From NCBI GenBank assembly GCA_037903355.1, contig JBAJFE010000025.1:992001-1056000 (forward strand): a stretch of DNA of 64,000 nt, in the 5' to 3' direction. The translations under genes and the position numbers were made by a program. Below the pieces are notes generated by a model. The model was not told the origin of the DNA. It did no database searches and saw nothing but the letters and a program-made list of their open reading frames with translations. The stretch is from Trichuris trichiura. Lineage: Eukaryota > Nematoda > Enoplea > Trichinellida > Trichuridae. This document shows, in pieces, positions 1 to 12,315 of the stretch; position 1 is the first letter of the stretch; every line of letters starts with the position of its first letter.

Positions 1-1549
1 CTTACTTTCGGAGATATCTTTCAAAGCTGACCATCCGCTACATCCGCAATGTCGCCATTTAAGCTATTGTCGGGCATTAGCTTAGTCGCAGCCAAATCAA
101 TGTTTTTCAACGGCCTCCACAGCTTTAATATCGTTCTGGCAAAGTTCACGAACAATTGAAGGTTGCAAAGAGATCGGTACTGTCTATTCGAAGCGATAAG
201 CCGGCATACTACGTCAGTAGAAGCATAATATACCGTACGACATACCCGCAGGTACAATGAAGAAATAGGCTTTAATTCAGTGCGAGAGAGTGAGAATAAC
301 ATGCGGAATGCATTCGTACTTCCCAGTCTCGATTGCTTTGCCAGCAGGCATGAAAATAATTGGCCAACAAGCAAGCTGGAAAGCGACATTGAGCTCCCAT
401 AATTAACCACTCTTCGTCAAGATGTAGCTTTTTCTTCTTCTCAGGGAGGCGCGTAAGCTTTAGCGAACTTATTCACGCCCATAAATGCCACCATTTTCTA
501 TTCTTCAACTGGAAATTTTGTTAACAGAACGTTTGGCGCCGAAGAAGGCGCATAGTTTTCCTAGAAAACTTTTCCTAAAGTGAGTGTCGAGGCCGGCATT
601 CATCCATACAAAAAGCTAAGTTTCTACTATGCTTGAAGATCTAAGCTGTCGGCAGGAAGCCATTCTTGTACGTGCAGTTTTTTCAGCAAAGAGCAATGGC
701 CTTAGCCATGTCAGCGTTTTGGAAGCTCGTAGAACGAGTACTACACTGCCAGAGTACGTGGAGCTCAAGCAAAAATAGGAATTATGCTCGAAGAATGCTA
801 TCGCACGTGTTTTCTTCATTACTACTTCAGCTTCCGCCTAGCTAAGCGGCTAGTGTGTCCGCCGCAAAATTTGCATCTTGCAGCAAAGGTAGTTCTCAAG
901 CGACACGTTTAAATATTTTCGCTTTAACGAAAAGTGGGTTTTTTTGGATAGTACCTTTTAATCATTTAGGTAAACACAGTAAGCCATAGTTTTTTCATTC
1001 GGGACGCGACTGGCGATGGCCTGAAGATATTTCGAAGAAAGGGCGCTTTTGGTTTGCGCAGTTTCCTTCAAGTTAGCGCTGCTCCAGAATTTGTGGCACA
1101 AAAGATATGCAAGCGCATTCTGGAAAAACAACCGCGAAGATCATTATGCGAACATTGAGGGTTGTTTCCGAAGCAGCCACACAGGTAGATCTCAACGATA
1201 TACATGGAAGACGGACGGAACTTGGTTGAATGAGAATATTGCACGAAAGATTTCCGGTTGTATGGGTAGTCTGCGTTCGCCTTGTTATCACATACAGACT
1301 GGCATTGTTGGTTATCATATTAGCGTATTGTCTTGCTTAACGCCGTTGCTTGCCTTAGCGGACAGCCAAAATGGCCAGGTGAAAATAGCATTAAAGCAAG
1401 AAGTTGCTGTTCCATTACAGCAGAAGTATTTGAACGAGTAATGGGCCTCCGCTATTGGTGTATTAGTCAGCACTGCGAACTGCCGAATGATATAGATAAT
1501 CGCATTTCTTCTGGCCTACAGTTTACATTGGCTAGTCTTCAGTTATTTA
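1..1549. other. Repeat-flank DNA, no supported gene
   Basis: Both strands carry only short open frames interrupted by stops. The minus strand between 20 and 420 has a longer open stretch that could be the decayed remains of a coding sequence, but I could not match it to a family with confidence. Direct repeat copy A begins at the right end. Confidence 0.4.
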
Positions 1550-3195
1550 AAAGGTTTGCAAGTACGGTCGAGCACAATTCCTCTGGCAAGGCGACCCGAC
1601 CTTGAACGATGCTGGACAGTTGAAATACTTCTTTGCTGCTTCATATTGGATAGCCTGTGAGGAAAGAAGATATAATACATTCCTTTAACTTCGCTTGAAG
1701 CGAAGACTCCTATAAATGGTATGCTTATGGGAAGACTGTTTCATTACATAGTATCCTTATGCCGTTTGGGGTCGATGTGCAACAAGAGAGATAATCCTGA
1801 AAGACAGCTTTCTTTGGAAGATATTTGACGATCGCTCAGAAAAGCATTGTTTTAAAACGTGCATAATCAGCAGTGGTTAGGAATGACTGAAAGCACGCGA
1901 TCCAGTAACATTTATCTTTGCAAGAAACTTTGTTTCTATGAAAACGCGGTTCATGTAATTTTCCCTGTTATTCTACGTTAATTGTGCAGAATGTTATTTC
2001 AACAGATTGACTGAATAAACTACGGCTGATACTTCGCTCAGCGACCGCAAACACTTAGCGCATCGTTACCTGCTGCCTGTAGGTATCAATAGTGAGCTGT
2101 GAAACTTGTTCGTCTGCCATTCGATTGCGTCAACGAAACATTTATTATTGCTAGGTTAATTGCAAGCACTCTGTGCAAATAAGGGACTTATTTGCAAGAG
2201 CGTTGTCTCACAAAATGGAGAAATTGAAGCGCCTAATTATTTCCCCGCTGAAAAAGTTCTCACGGGACGATCTCGTGACAATTGGTGAACATTTGTCATT
2301 AATGCTGTTCCTGGTTAAACCGCGTACACTTATAAATTATGGGCCCGTAAGTTCACTCGCCGCACAGTGAAACGCGTCCTGTTCAACCAGCCAACGATTT
2401 ATGAATTCTCACATTTTCCTGCGTCATACTTCGGCAGTTCTTAATTCCCACTATGACTTATGATGGCGTTCCAACGTTTTTTCACCAAGACGACGACTTA
2501 CGGGGTTCCCAGTTTACTACTTGGAGGTCAATGCAAACACGTCCGATCGTATAAATACCGTTCAACCTGTTTTCTACGTGACTTCAAGTGGAACGGCTCT
2601 TCAAGGAGCCCCCACAAACTGACGGATAGTTCAAGAAATATCATGTAGGAGACGTTTCTCTGAATATTACTATTAATGGAAGCAGCATTGGAATATTGCC
2701 GGCGGATCGGCTGTATGGTGAGCACACCGCTTACTTCTTTTCTATCGAATCTTTACGGAAGCTACATTTAAAGGTGCCGGTATTTAAGTGTAAAAAGAAT
2801 TCGTTAATCAGCTATGGCTTTACTTGTGCGTGCCATAGCACTACGCCAATGCATGAAAAAGCAGCGAGTCTAATTCTTTTATCGAAAGCCGACTACAGCA
2901 TTATCTTACTATTCGTAACATATCCTGTTACCACGTTTGCGGGGTGTTCAACATTGTGAGCATAATGCACTGAGAATATAATGTTTCTCGTTATTTTTCA
3001 AAGAACTCCGCTTTTACGAAGTAGTGGCAAGTTTTTACCTTCCGGGAACTTCTGAACGTCGAGCAACGGAGATGCTTAAGAGGAAGAAAAGGAAAAGAAT
3101 GACCGCTTCTTAGATTTACGACTGAGTTGCAATCCATATGCGCTTAAGAGAAATTAGCGTACTGAACACAGAATATGAGGAACTGAGCGAACTGC
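1550..3195 (+). repeat. Direct repeat copy A (~1.63 kb)
   Basis: This segment is near-identical by eye to 8160-9786 in the same orientation, with scattered substitutions and small indels. Shared landmarks include CGAACGATGCTGGACAGTTG-like sequence near the left end, and the ACTGAGTTGCAATCC block followed by AAATTAGCGTACTGAA near the right end. A 65-residue open frame at 2173-2370 is kept in the other copy, but it has no recognisable domain and stops flank it. On its right the copy runs straight into serpin-like relic sequence. It may be a mobile element or a segmental duplication; no terminal repeats or target-site duplication were seen. Confidence 0.85.
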
Positions 3196-3700
3196 CGGCT
3201 CGGCATTGGCTCTGTTTTTAAGTGAACGCAGATACGTGTTGAAAAGATAAGCGAAGTGCAGTGGGAGCGAGTTCGAGATGCTCCCACTCTTCGTTCACTT
3301 GAGCAATGCTGTTTGGGTGAGCGGAAAGGCACAGCACGTTTCGTCGTTCATCGGCTGACTTGCTTAGTAGAGTTGAAGCGTAAACTTCTACGAAAAGTAG
3401 CTCTCTATGATAGCACTGCCTTATCACATGGAAAAGTTGAAACGATAAAAGAAGACACCTTTTTCTCGAAGATACTTATGGTCGCTAGGGGCACTGTTGT
3501 TTTCCACCGCTCAACCCTCTGCTCGCAAGATTGTTCGTCAGCTACAATTGTTGACGTGTGAGTAATTTGAAGTTCGTCTTGGTCTCATTAAACGGTAATG
3601 GCAAGATTGTCCGTCCGCTACAAATGGTGACCTGTGAGTGATTGGTCATTGTTTTATAACTATTCGACTACGTGTGTCACCGTCGTCATGTTGAGTGAAG
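3196..3700 (+). pseudogene. Degenerate serpin-like fragment, 3' part
   Basis: This stretch aligns by eye with 6225-6715, for example the shared TTCATCGGCTG, AGCACTGCCTTATC and GGTGACCTGTGAGTGATTGG blocks. Reading frames in both copies give pieces resembling the serpin C-terminal half: a phrase similar to 'LFVSKI' ahead of the reactive-loop region, then a short stretch like the conserved HPFLF motif. Stops and frame changes interrupt it, so it cannot make a serpin. The family call rests on short similarities, so it could be another decayed gene. Confidence 0.4.
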
Positions 3701-5090
3701 AGAGAGAGATGAAGCAAATCAGGAACGGAAAAAAATAGCAACGACCGAAGATAACGTTAATGATCACGCGGACGTAGAACACTGCTTGAGCTCGTATGGC
3801 CATCGTTGATGAGTGGTAAAACTGTCAGCGGAATTCGAAACTAACTCGTTGAAGCTGCGTTCATTTCTCGACTGAACATTGCTGCCGCAAAACATGAATG
3901 AACTGAGTAGTTTCTCTGGCAATACGGCTGGATTATAATAAACTGTTTCCACTGGCATTTCCAGCGTTTTCATGGCGCTGAAAATAGTTCGCGGGCAATT
4001 TTTCCTTTGTTTAAGACCGACATCGAAAGACTGACATAATCCCCCTGTCGCTCCTGCTGTTAGTTAACCCGTTTTGTAGGGTGGAAAGCATCTCAGCGGG
4101 CTGACGTGGTAATATGACTTTCTTGAACGTGCCTTGATGCCGTATTTTCAGTTTTCATGAAAACAAGTCAGTCCATTGCAACGAACCCGAGCTTTTCATT
4201 AATTCAAATGGCAGTTTCTCCGTTTGAACTTTATCTCTCCGAAAAACGCGTTACTATGCAACACTTAATTCCCAGAAGAACAACAGAGCTATAGTCTCAA
4301 GGAATCATATTCGATCTGCGGCCGCATCGCTCCCTGAACGCTTCTATTACCCATTTTGTTCTCTTAGAAGTCTTCCTGCCATACTGTATAATTGCTAGGC
4401 ATTAAGGTTTGCCCTTAACTAAAGGTAAGCCAAAAGAAAAGGTTTCATTTTCGCCTACGCTCAAGGGAATACAAAACAAGATGATCAGCACTATCTCCAG
4501 TAACAAGATGGTAGCGTCCTTGCCAAAATGGAGCCTGCATTTCTGAGAGCTAAAAGTGTTCAACGAACGAGGTCCTTTTGCGCTTGCCAGTAACATAAAT
4601 CAAAAAGTTATTATGATAGATATAACAAATTAAGAAGAAGCCTAACTCCTTCGGTACGCTTAATACTGTTTTGAGAATAAGCTGTTTCGTAAGGAAGTTC
4701 AGCTTTTACAACGAGTCGTGAAATCGTCACTTTTCAAAACGCGTACGGCTAATTGGCTCAGCAACGCAAACCCGGAGAGTAGAGCTTAGAAATTCACTAT
4801 ATCTTTGTTTAGGCAGAGTTTAAAAGAGAAGCTATTCATCCGTTGTAAAGTTTACTTTAAATAACTAGTAAAAAATTAAACACTTTCGATAAGACCCGCT
4901 GCACCCGCGAGAAGTATTTCTCATTTATTTACACGTAGTCATCAACTGTACCTGCGAACATCTCATTGGGATACTGTGATAAAGCTGCCATGTACTCCAT
5001 TAGCCAGTTGTAGCCGTTGTTGGACGGTGGTCGGATGCGATAACCGATTCAGCGAATTGCTGACGTGACTGAGACGATATTAAGCTCGTA
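3701..5090. other. No supported gene
   Basis: Only short, stop-bounded frames are present on both strands, with no domain motif or splice-linked exon set. Left of 3780 the sequence still resembles the end of the serpin-like relic. Confidence 0.4.
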
Positions 5091-6720
5091 CAATTTATCA
5101 GGAAGCACCGAGATTGCTTTATAACGAGGCGAATGCTGACTATAGGTCTCAACGGCGAAAGCAGCGGTTGGTTGGAAGTAGAAACAACACAACCACCACC
5201 TGCTTCGCATACGATATGAAAGAGACCTTTCAGTGGCACTGTTGGATGTACACGGACCAGACTTCAGGCCAGCAGCGACGGGTTCCTAAGGCTGTCGTCA
5301 AGCGGCTGGCTTCGTTGCCTTAACTGTGGCTGTCCAGAAGAACTGGACGAAATTCAGCTATTGGCAAGAAGCTACAAAGATATTATTGCTATGAAAACAG
5401 CGCCCAATAGTTGGAGATGTGTTTTCGCCGTTGCCGACCTGTTGCTGAAGAGCACAACTAAACCAGAGTCCTGCTCCGTTCGCCGCTCGTGGGACGCTGG
5501 ACGAAGAAGAAGTGCAAGCAACGTCAACCATTCGGATCAGTTCAACACCATCCAAGGTGCAGTCAAGATGGAATCGCCACGCAAGATATTTAACACCATG
5601 ACATTGCTCAAATGGTAAAGTTAGAACTCAAATACTACCAACGTTTGAACAAGACTTTTGCGCTAATTATAAATGGGCCCTTATTGTTGGCTAACGCTGT
5701 TTGCTTTGAACAGTGAACATCGTTGCCGCAGCAACACAAGTGAATGAAGAAGAAAGTAGCCTGCGCGCAGATACTCGGTACGGTAAACGAGCAGTAAAGT
5801 CTCAAAACCTGTACGCTCGTTTTCACTTTGGCCGGCGACATTGGTGACTCGAGAGTTGATGGAAGATATATCCGACTCACCAAGTGGAGGGTGCGAAGTT
5901 CTACCAGTCAGCCACCGTGAACAACGGCGAATTGCCGAGCTCGGTGAGGGACTACATTTTTAAACTTGTTCATTCACCCAAAGCTGGCGAAACACTTAAC
6001 TGCAGCGGTGCTGGCGAGTTGGGTACTGTTGTTTGCTCGCTGGTACACCGTGCAACTTGTTAGCTCCGTAAACCGTGAAGCAGAGTTGGACAAGAAAGGT
6101 ACTGGCGAACGGAAGACTAACCTAATGATATGGCAAAGGGTGCTATGGGAGACCGCCGGTGCAGCTTTTCAACAGGGCATATGCTTTGAAAAGCTGTGGC
6201 TACTATGATGATATGAGCAACGGAGCTGTTGCCAGGCTGAGACTGGCTCCGTTTCGAAATGAAGATGCTTACGCCTTCAAAAGATATTCGAAGTGCGGTG
6301 GGACCGAATTCGAAATGCATCCACTGCTAGTTCGTTTGAACAACACTGTGTGGATGAGCGAAAACCGTACAGCAAGTTTCTTCGTTCATCGGCTGGCCTG
6401 GTTGTAAAAGTTGAAGCGGAAACTTCTACGAAATGCATCTGTATGGTAGCACTGCCTTATCGCATGAAAACATTGAAACGATAGAAGAAGAAACCTTTGT
6501 TTCAAAGATATTTATGGTCGCTAAGGGCACTGTTATTTTCGTACGCGCTTGACTAGCGCCGATCGCCCAACCTTCTGCTCGCAAGATTGTTTGTGCGCTA
6601 CAGTTGGTGACTCATGAGTGATTTGAACTTCATCTTGGTCTGACAAAAGGGTAATAGCAAGAATGTGCGTCCTGTACAAATGGTGACCTGTGAGTGATTG
6701 GCCGTGATCACGCAGACGTG
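5091..6720 (+). pseudogene. Degenerate serpin-like pseudogene
   Basis: Several short frames in the same order and strand resemble serpin landmarks. Around 5610-5705, with one frameshift, there is 'NGKVRTQILPTF' followed by 'LLLANAVCFEQ', like the helix F to strand 3A region (GKI..LL ... LVLANAVYFKG). Around 6200-6280 there is 'YYDDMSNGAVARLRLAPF', like the turn before the conserved LPY motif. Around 6480-6560 comes 'ETFVSKIFMVAKGTVIF' and then a broken HPFLF-like patch, as in the region before and after the reactive loop. Frameshifts and stops disable it, and no N-terminal NxxxSPLS-type motif was found. Serpins are a known secreted family in parasitic worms; the identity here is an inference from weak motifs. 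Confidence 0.42.
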
Positions 6721-6726
6721 GTCTCT

Positions 6727-6799
6727 GATCCAACCTGTGAAAGACTCAAAGACCCCAACTCGGACTGCAAAGTCCGTTGAGTCTTTCACAGGTTGGATC
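6727..6799. repeat. Perfect 23-bp inverted repeat with nested hairpin
   Basis: The arm at 6727-6749 (GATCCAACCTGTGAAAGACT plus CAA) is the exact reverse complement of 6777-6799. Inside the loop lies a second perfect 6-bp stem, CGGACT-GCAA-AGTCCG at 6761-6776. The whole could fold into a long two-part hairpin. It sits 21 bases before the 140-bp tandem array. Confidence 0.9.
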
Positions 6800-6820
6800 A
6801 CTTCATCCAACCGATCCTTA

Positions 6821-8080
6821 GCGCAAAAAGGCTATTAATAGATCAACCGTAAAACATTTAACAACTTCAGTGCAAGAAGGCAAAACGATATTATTGCTAT
6901 GAAAAATAAGCGCAATGGTTGCTAAGGATATGACAAAGGATGCTATGGAGAAGCTCCGGTGCGCAAAAAGGCTATTAATAGATCAACCGTAAAACATTTA
7001 ACAACTTCAGTGCAAGAAGGCAAAACGATATTATTGCTATGAAAGATAAGCGCAATGGTTGCTAAGGATATGACAAAGGATGCTATGGAGAAGCTCCGGT
7101 GCGCAAAAAGGCTATTAATAGATCAACCGTAAAACATTTAACAACTTCAGTGCAAGAAGGCAAAACGATATTATTGCTATGAAAGATAAGCGCAATGGTT
7201 GCTAAGGATATGACAAAGGATGCTATGGAGAAGCTCCGGTGCGCAAAAAGGCTATTAATAGATCATCCGTAAAGCATTTAACAACTTCAGTGCAAGAAGG
7301 CAAAACGATATTATTGCTATGAAAGATAAGCGCAATGGTTGCTAAGGATATGACAAAGGATGCTATGGAGAAGCTCCGGTGCGCAAAAAGGCTATTAATA
7401 GATCATCCGTAAAGCATTTAACAACTTCAGTGCAAGAAGGCAAAACGATATTATTGCTATGAAAAATAAGCGCAATGGTTGCTAAGGATATGACAAAGGA
7501 TGCTATGGAGAAGCTCCGGTGCGCAAAAAGGCTATTAATAGATCATCCGTAAAACATTTAACAACTTCAGTGCAAGAAGGCAAAACGATATTATTGCTAT
7601 GAAAAATAAGCGCAATGGTTGCTAAGGATATGACAAAGGATGCTATGGAGAAGCTCCGGTGCGCAAAAAGGCTATTAATAGATCATCCGTAAAACATTTA
7701 ACAACTTCAGTGCAAGAAGGCAAAACGATATTATTGCTATGAAAGATAAGCGCAATGGTTGCTAAGGATATGACAAAGGATGCTATGGAGAAGCTCCGGT
7801 GCGCAAAAAGGCTATTAATAGATCATCCGTAAAGCATTTAACAACTTCAGTGCAAGAAGGCAAAACGATATTATTGCTATGAAAAATAAGCGCAATGGTT
7901 GCTAAGGATATGACAAAGGATGCTATGGAGAAGCTCCGGTGCGCAAAAAGGCCATTAATAGATCGTCCGTAAAGCATTTAACAACTTCAGTGCAAGAAGG
8001 CAAAACGATATTATTGCTATGAAAAATAAGCGCAATAGTTGCTAAGGATATGACAAAGGATGCTATGGAGAAGCTCCGGT
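6821..8080 (+). repeat. Tandem array, nine units of 140 bp
   Basis: Units begin with GCGCAAAAAGG at 6821, 6961, 7101, 7241, 7381, 7521, 7661, 7801 and 7941, exactly 140 bases apart. They differ at a few sites, such as GATCAACCG/GATCATCCG/GATCGTCCG and GAAAAATAAG/GAAAGATAAG. The middle of the unit (GATATTATTGCTATGAAAA) resembles 5375-5400 of the serpin-like relic. Its end (TATGACAAAGGATGCTATGG) resembles 6128-6150. The unit therefore looks like an internally deleted relic that was then amplified. The last unit runs into relic sequence at 8081 (TTTTCAACAGGGCAT), as the relic does at 6166. Confidence 0.95.
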
Positions 8081-8159
8081 GCGGGTTTTCAACAGGGCAT
8101 AAGCTTTGAAAAGCTGTGGCGGCCATGATGATATGAAGAACAGGCCTACGTGTTCAAAC
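8081..8159 (+). pseudogene. Serpin-like relic fragment after tandem array
   Basis: The bases TTTTCAACAGGGCATAAGCT and the following GAAAAGCTGTGG match 6166-6200 of the larger relic. The match fades at the start of direct repeat copy B, so the repeat interrupts the relic here. Confidence 0.5.
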
Positions 8160-9786
8160 GATGTGCAAGTAGAGTCGCAGCACCGTTCCTGTGGCAAGGC
8201 GAGCCGACCCTGAACGATGCTGGACAGTTGAAATACTTCTTTGCTGCTTCATATTGGATAGCCTGTGAGGAAAGAAGATTAATACATTCCTTTAATTTCG
8301 CTTGAAGCGAAGACTCCTATAAATGGTATGCTTATGGGAGGACTGTTTCATTACATATGCCGTTTGGGGTCGATGTGCAACAAGAGAGATAATCCTGAAA
8401 GACAGCTTTCCTTAGAAGATATTTGACGATCGCTCAGAAAAGCATTGTTTTAAAACGTGCATAATCAGCAGTGGTTAAGAATGACTGAAAGCACGTGATC
8501 TAGTAGCATTTATCTTTGCAAGAAACCTTGTCACTATGAAAAGGCGGTTCATGTAATTTTTCCTATTATTCTACGTTGATTGTGCGGAATGCTATTTCAA
8601 CAGATTGACTGAATAAACTTCGGCTGATACTTCGCTCAGCGACCGCAAACTCTTAGCGCATCGTTGCCTGCTGCCTGTAGGTATCAATAGTGAGCTGTGA
8701 TACTTGTTCTTCTGCCATTCGATTGCGTCAACGAAAAATTTATTATTGCTAGGTTAATTGCAAGCACTCTGTGCAAATAACGGACTTATTTGCAAGAGTG
8801 TTGTCTCAAAAAATGGAGAAATTGAAGCGCCTAATTATTTCTCCGCTGAAAAAGTTCTCACGGGACGATCTCGTGACAATTGGTGAACATTTGTCATTAA
8901 TGCTGTTCCTGGTTGAACCGCGTACACTTATGAATTATGGACCCGTAAGTTCACTGGCCGCACAATGAAACGCGTCCTGTTCAAGCAGCCAAGCATTTAT
9001 GAATTCTCACTTTTTCCTGCGTTATATTTCGCCTGTTCTTAATTCCCACTATGAGTTATGATGGCGTTAAAAGATTTTTTCACCAAGACGACGACTTACG
9101 GCGTTGCCAGTTTTTTACCTGGAACTCAATGAAAACACGTCTGATCGTATAAATACCGTTCAACCTGTTTTCTACGTGACTTCAAGTGGAATGGCTTTTC
9201 AAGGAGCTCCCGAAAACTGACGGATAGTTCATGAAATATGATGTAGGTAAAGTTTCTATGAATATTACTATTAATGCAAGCAGCATTGGAATATTGCCGG
9301 GGGATTGGCTGTATGGTGAGCACACCGCTTACTTCTTTTCTATCGAATCTTTGCGGAAGCGACGTTTAAAGGTGACGGTATTTATATGTAAAAAGAAATC
9401 GTTAATGAGCTATGGCTTTACCTATGCGAGCCATAGCACTTAGCGAATGCATGAAGAAGCAGCTGGCCTAATTCTTCTATCGAAAGCCGACTATAGCATT
9501 ATCTTACTATTCGTAACACATCCTGTTACCACGTATACGAGGTGTTCAACATTGTGAGCATAATGCACTGAGAATATAATGTTTCTTGTTATTTTTCGAA
9601 GAGCTTCACTTTTATGAAGTAGGGGCATTTTTTTACCTTCCAGCAGCTTCTGGACGTCGAGGAACACAGATGTGGAAGAGGAGGAAAAGGAAAGCAACGG
9701 GCGCTTCCTAAATGTACGACTGAGTTGCAATCCTTATACACTTAAAGGAAATTAGCGTACTGAATATTGGGAACGTAGTGAACTGT
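8160..9786 (+). repeat. Direct repeat copy B (~1.63 kb)
   Basis: Second copy of 1550-3195 in the same orientation, about 6.6 kb downstream. The two differ by scattered point changes and short indels; for example, copy A has an insertion TAGTATCCT near 1748 that copy B lacks. The 65-residue frame at 8771-8968 is the counterpart of 2173-2370, with about half a dozen amino-acid changes and no known domain. Confidence 0.85.
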
Positions 9787-11273
9787 GGTTGCCGATCCAA
9801 AATAGTGCCCTTTGTAGTGGTATGTCGCTTTCCTTTTGCTTTTTACTGCGCTTACTTCAAAGAAAAGGCCTTTGCGGGGCGTTCAATTGGAAGAGCAATT
9901 AAGTGTACTCAAACCGGTACTTCGTCTAGGAACAATGAAAAAAGTGCAACGGAGAGGCAGCTTACGCGCACCGTTTTATGACGGCACGTTAAATATTTAT
10001 CAGCAAAACTTTTGTTGTTCAGTACTGCGTTCGCGTAATGAGAAAAATAAGAAAGAATGCTCAAGCTAATAAAACTTACTTGGGCAGTATTGGGTTAGTT
10101 GCAACCCCATTCGCCAAGTCGAAGCGCTGCGCAAAAGATCAAAGAATGCTGACAAACCAAATGAGACAAACTTTTCCGTTGCCGAACAAGTTGACGAAGG
10201 AACTGATGGTTACTAAGCGCCGACGTGAACGAATACGCTGCTGTTCCTTTAAGACTTGAACTGACTATGGCTAAGAGGTTTACATCGTTACTCGGTTCGG
10301 AATCAAAGGAAACCGCCAGAAACAAATCGGGGCTCCAATCGTTTGTACGTTGCTTGCAAACCGGCACATAAGTGCTAAGGAAAAGTGTTATTTTTGAAAT
10401 GTCGTCCTTCCGAAAAGCTGGCCGTTACGAGACGCACGAAACGTGGACAAACGTTGCCGGTAGCTCTATTCGCTATCTTAAAAACTAAGCAGCTCAGAGG
10501 ACGTCACGATACAAAACAGGAAAGCGCTATCATTGAAACGAAGATGCAGCTGACCGGTAGTATTGCAAACCTATTAAAAGCAAAGCTATCGAATAGCTGT
10601 ACTCAAGATTTTTTCCTCGACCTCGCTGGAATATAAGCTACATTTAGGTCATGGCTATAGATGGGAAATATTGCATCTATTATAGTACATTGCAACCACA
10701 GTCTATGGACAGAGTTGGGAAGGTTCTAATCTTCCGCTTTGCTGCTTCAAAGATAAGCTGCAGCAAGTCATTATAAGATAACAAAAAGCTTTTGGGGAGA
10801 CAATGAATTAATCAAAGTTGAAACGGATAAATACTCTTCAATATTAAGCTGTTGAATAAGCGGCGCAATTTATTAAAGGAAAAAAACATATAAATAACTT
10901 ACTCGTGTCACGTTCTCTTCTCGCATACGCATTTTCGCCATCGGCGCAGCTCGTAGGCGACAATATCGTTTGCATTCTTGCAAAAGGTCACTCAATTGTT
11001 GCCTTTACTCAAAGAGCAAATTTGCATATGCCAACATGACCTGCCAATTCTCATAGTTCAGCGCAGACAGTGAAACCAACAATGTTTCTCGTTGCAAAAT
11101 CGTTAACCAACGTGCCAACAACGGGGTTAACATAGCCAATGATCAACTGCTTGCCATGTTTGCAGTGATTACGTGGCACAGATAAGATCATCGGAAAGCA
11201 ACGGAACAACCTGTACTGATCGGCGATTCAGACGAGATTTTGAGAGCAACAACGCTAGCGGTTAGTCGGTCCA
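9787..11273 (+). other. Decayed coding traces, possibly serpin-derived
   Basis: Short plus-strand frames at 9778-10260 and 10385-10636 are unusually long for this region. The last ends in a phrase like 'LLKAKLSNSCTQDFFLDLAGI' with slight resemblance to the serpin segment 'LKKLGITD.F....ADLSGI'. No intact gene can be built and stops separate the frames. From 10,640 to 11,270 I see no feature apart from upstream sequence of the START-domain gene. Confidence 0.25.
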
Positions 11274-12315
11274 ATGGGCATAGGCGAAATCGACGTTGAC
11301 GCCAGTGTGCAACTTCTCAAAACGGAATTTGAAAATTCCGTGGAAGACAAAAGCATTTGGACGGTCAGGAGGAAAAATGTAAGTGTTCACCGTAGGTGTT
11401 TTTTCCGTTTTACGAAAGTGACAGCTGCTCGCCTGCTTATACAGAATGACACGGTAGTTTTCTCGACTCAGTCGCCGCACTTTCCCGGCTGGAAATTGAA
11501 GGGAGAAACGGTGGTCAACTTTTCGCCGGAAAAAGCGTACGACATGATCCATCCAACGGCCAAATATCGTTTCCAATGGGACGACCTCGTAGAAAGTTGT
11601 ACCTTTTTAGAAGATTTGGCTCCCGTAAACCCACCGACTACGGGTAAACAAAGCTTACAATAAATTTCTATTTAAGGGTGTTATACTTGTTCACCAACAC
11701 ATGAAACCACTGCTTATGGGCTTCATTTCCGCTCGAGATTCCGTAGACATAATTGTGCAAGAAGAAGCTGACCAGTACTATCAGCTAATGCGTGAGTATG
11801 CTTACATCTTACATTTTCCTATAGGAGTGTGTGCTGGAACGTTCTTTTGAACGATTAAGCAGCAGCGGATCAAACTGGCTTGAGATGATATTGATGCTGA
11901 TGCAAATTTTTAAAATACCAACTTTGCTAGTCAAGCCTCTAATCATACCTAATGTAACGTATGCAAATTTTACTATAAAAATTAATCGTAGTAACCGGCG
12001 TGAAATATTCGGACATTCCACCACAGCCACGATATGTACGTGCGGTTACCTATCCTAGCGGAATGAGAATCTACAGATCAAGGTTAGTTGAAACTGAAGT
12101 GCTTATTTTAAGCATAATAATAATTCAGCAATTCTGAGAAGACAAGGATCATATGCATTATTCAGGCGGATTTAAACGTAAAGCACGCACCTCGATACAT
12201 AACCAATAATGCGTTTGTGACTATGATGTTCAACTACCTCACATCCCTGCAAGGATGTAAGGATTTGCCGTGGACGCCTATAGAAAATGCGTCTGGACGC
12301 ACTGCCCGAAAATAG
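11274..12315 (+). CDS. START-domain lipid-transfer protein (STARD4/5-like)
   Basis: Five exons join in phase: 11274-11378, 11445-11624, 11677-11791, 11992-12082 and 12147-12315, giving 219 residues, about the size of human STARD4/STARD5. Nearly the whole protein is one START fold. Visible landmarks are 'SPEKAYDMI' and 'KYRFQWDDLVES' (the usual KWD segment), 'GFISARDSVDI' (the ISPRDFV motif), 'PPQPRYVRAVTYPSGM' (the KYVRG..YPSG strand) and 'IICIIQADLNVKHAPRY' before the C-terminal helix. There is no signal peptide or membrane anchor, so a cytosolic lipid carrier is expected; the ligand (sterol or other) cannot be read. Splice sites are good at exon 1 (GTAAGT) but acceptors of exons 3 and 5 (TTTAAG, ACAAG) are weak. 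An AATAAA follows 60 bases after the stop. It converges on DCTN3. Confidence 0.85.

Noticed and set aside
2173..2370. 65-codon frame conserved in both direct-repeat copies
   Set aside because: Its conservation is no higher than that of the flanking non-coding repeat, and no domain or splice context supports it as a gene.
6821..8080. Regular array resembling a CRISPR
   Set aside because: The 140-bp units abut with no unique spacers and the host is eukaryotic; it is a simple tandem repeat.
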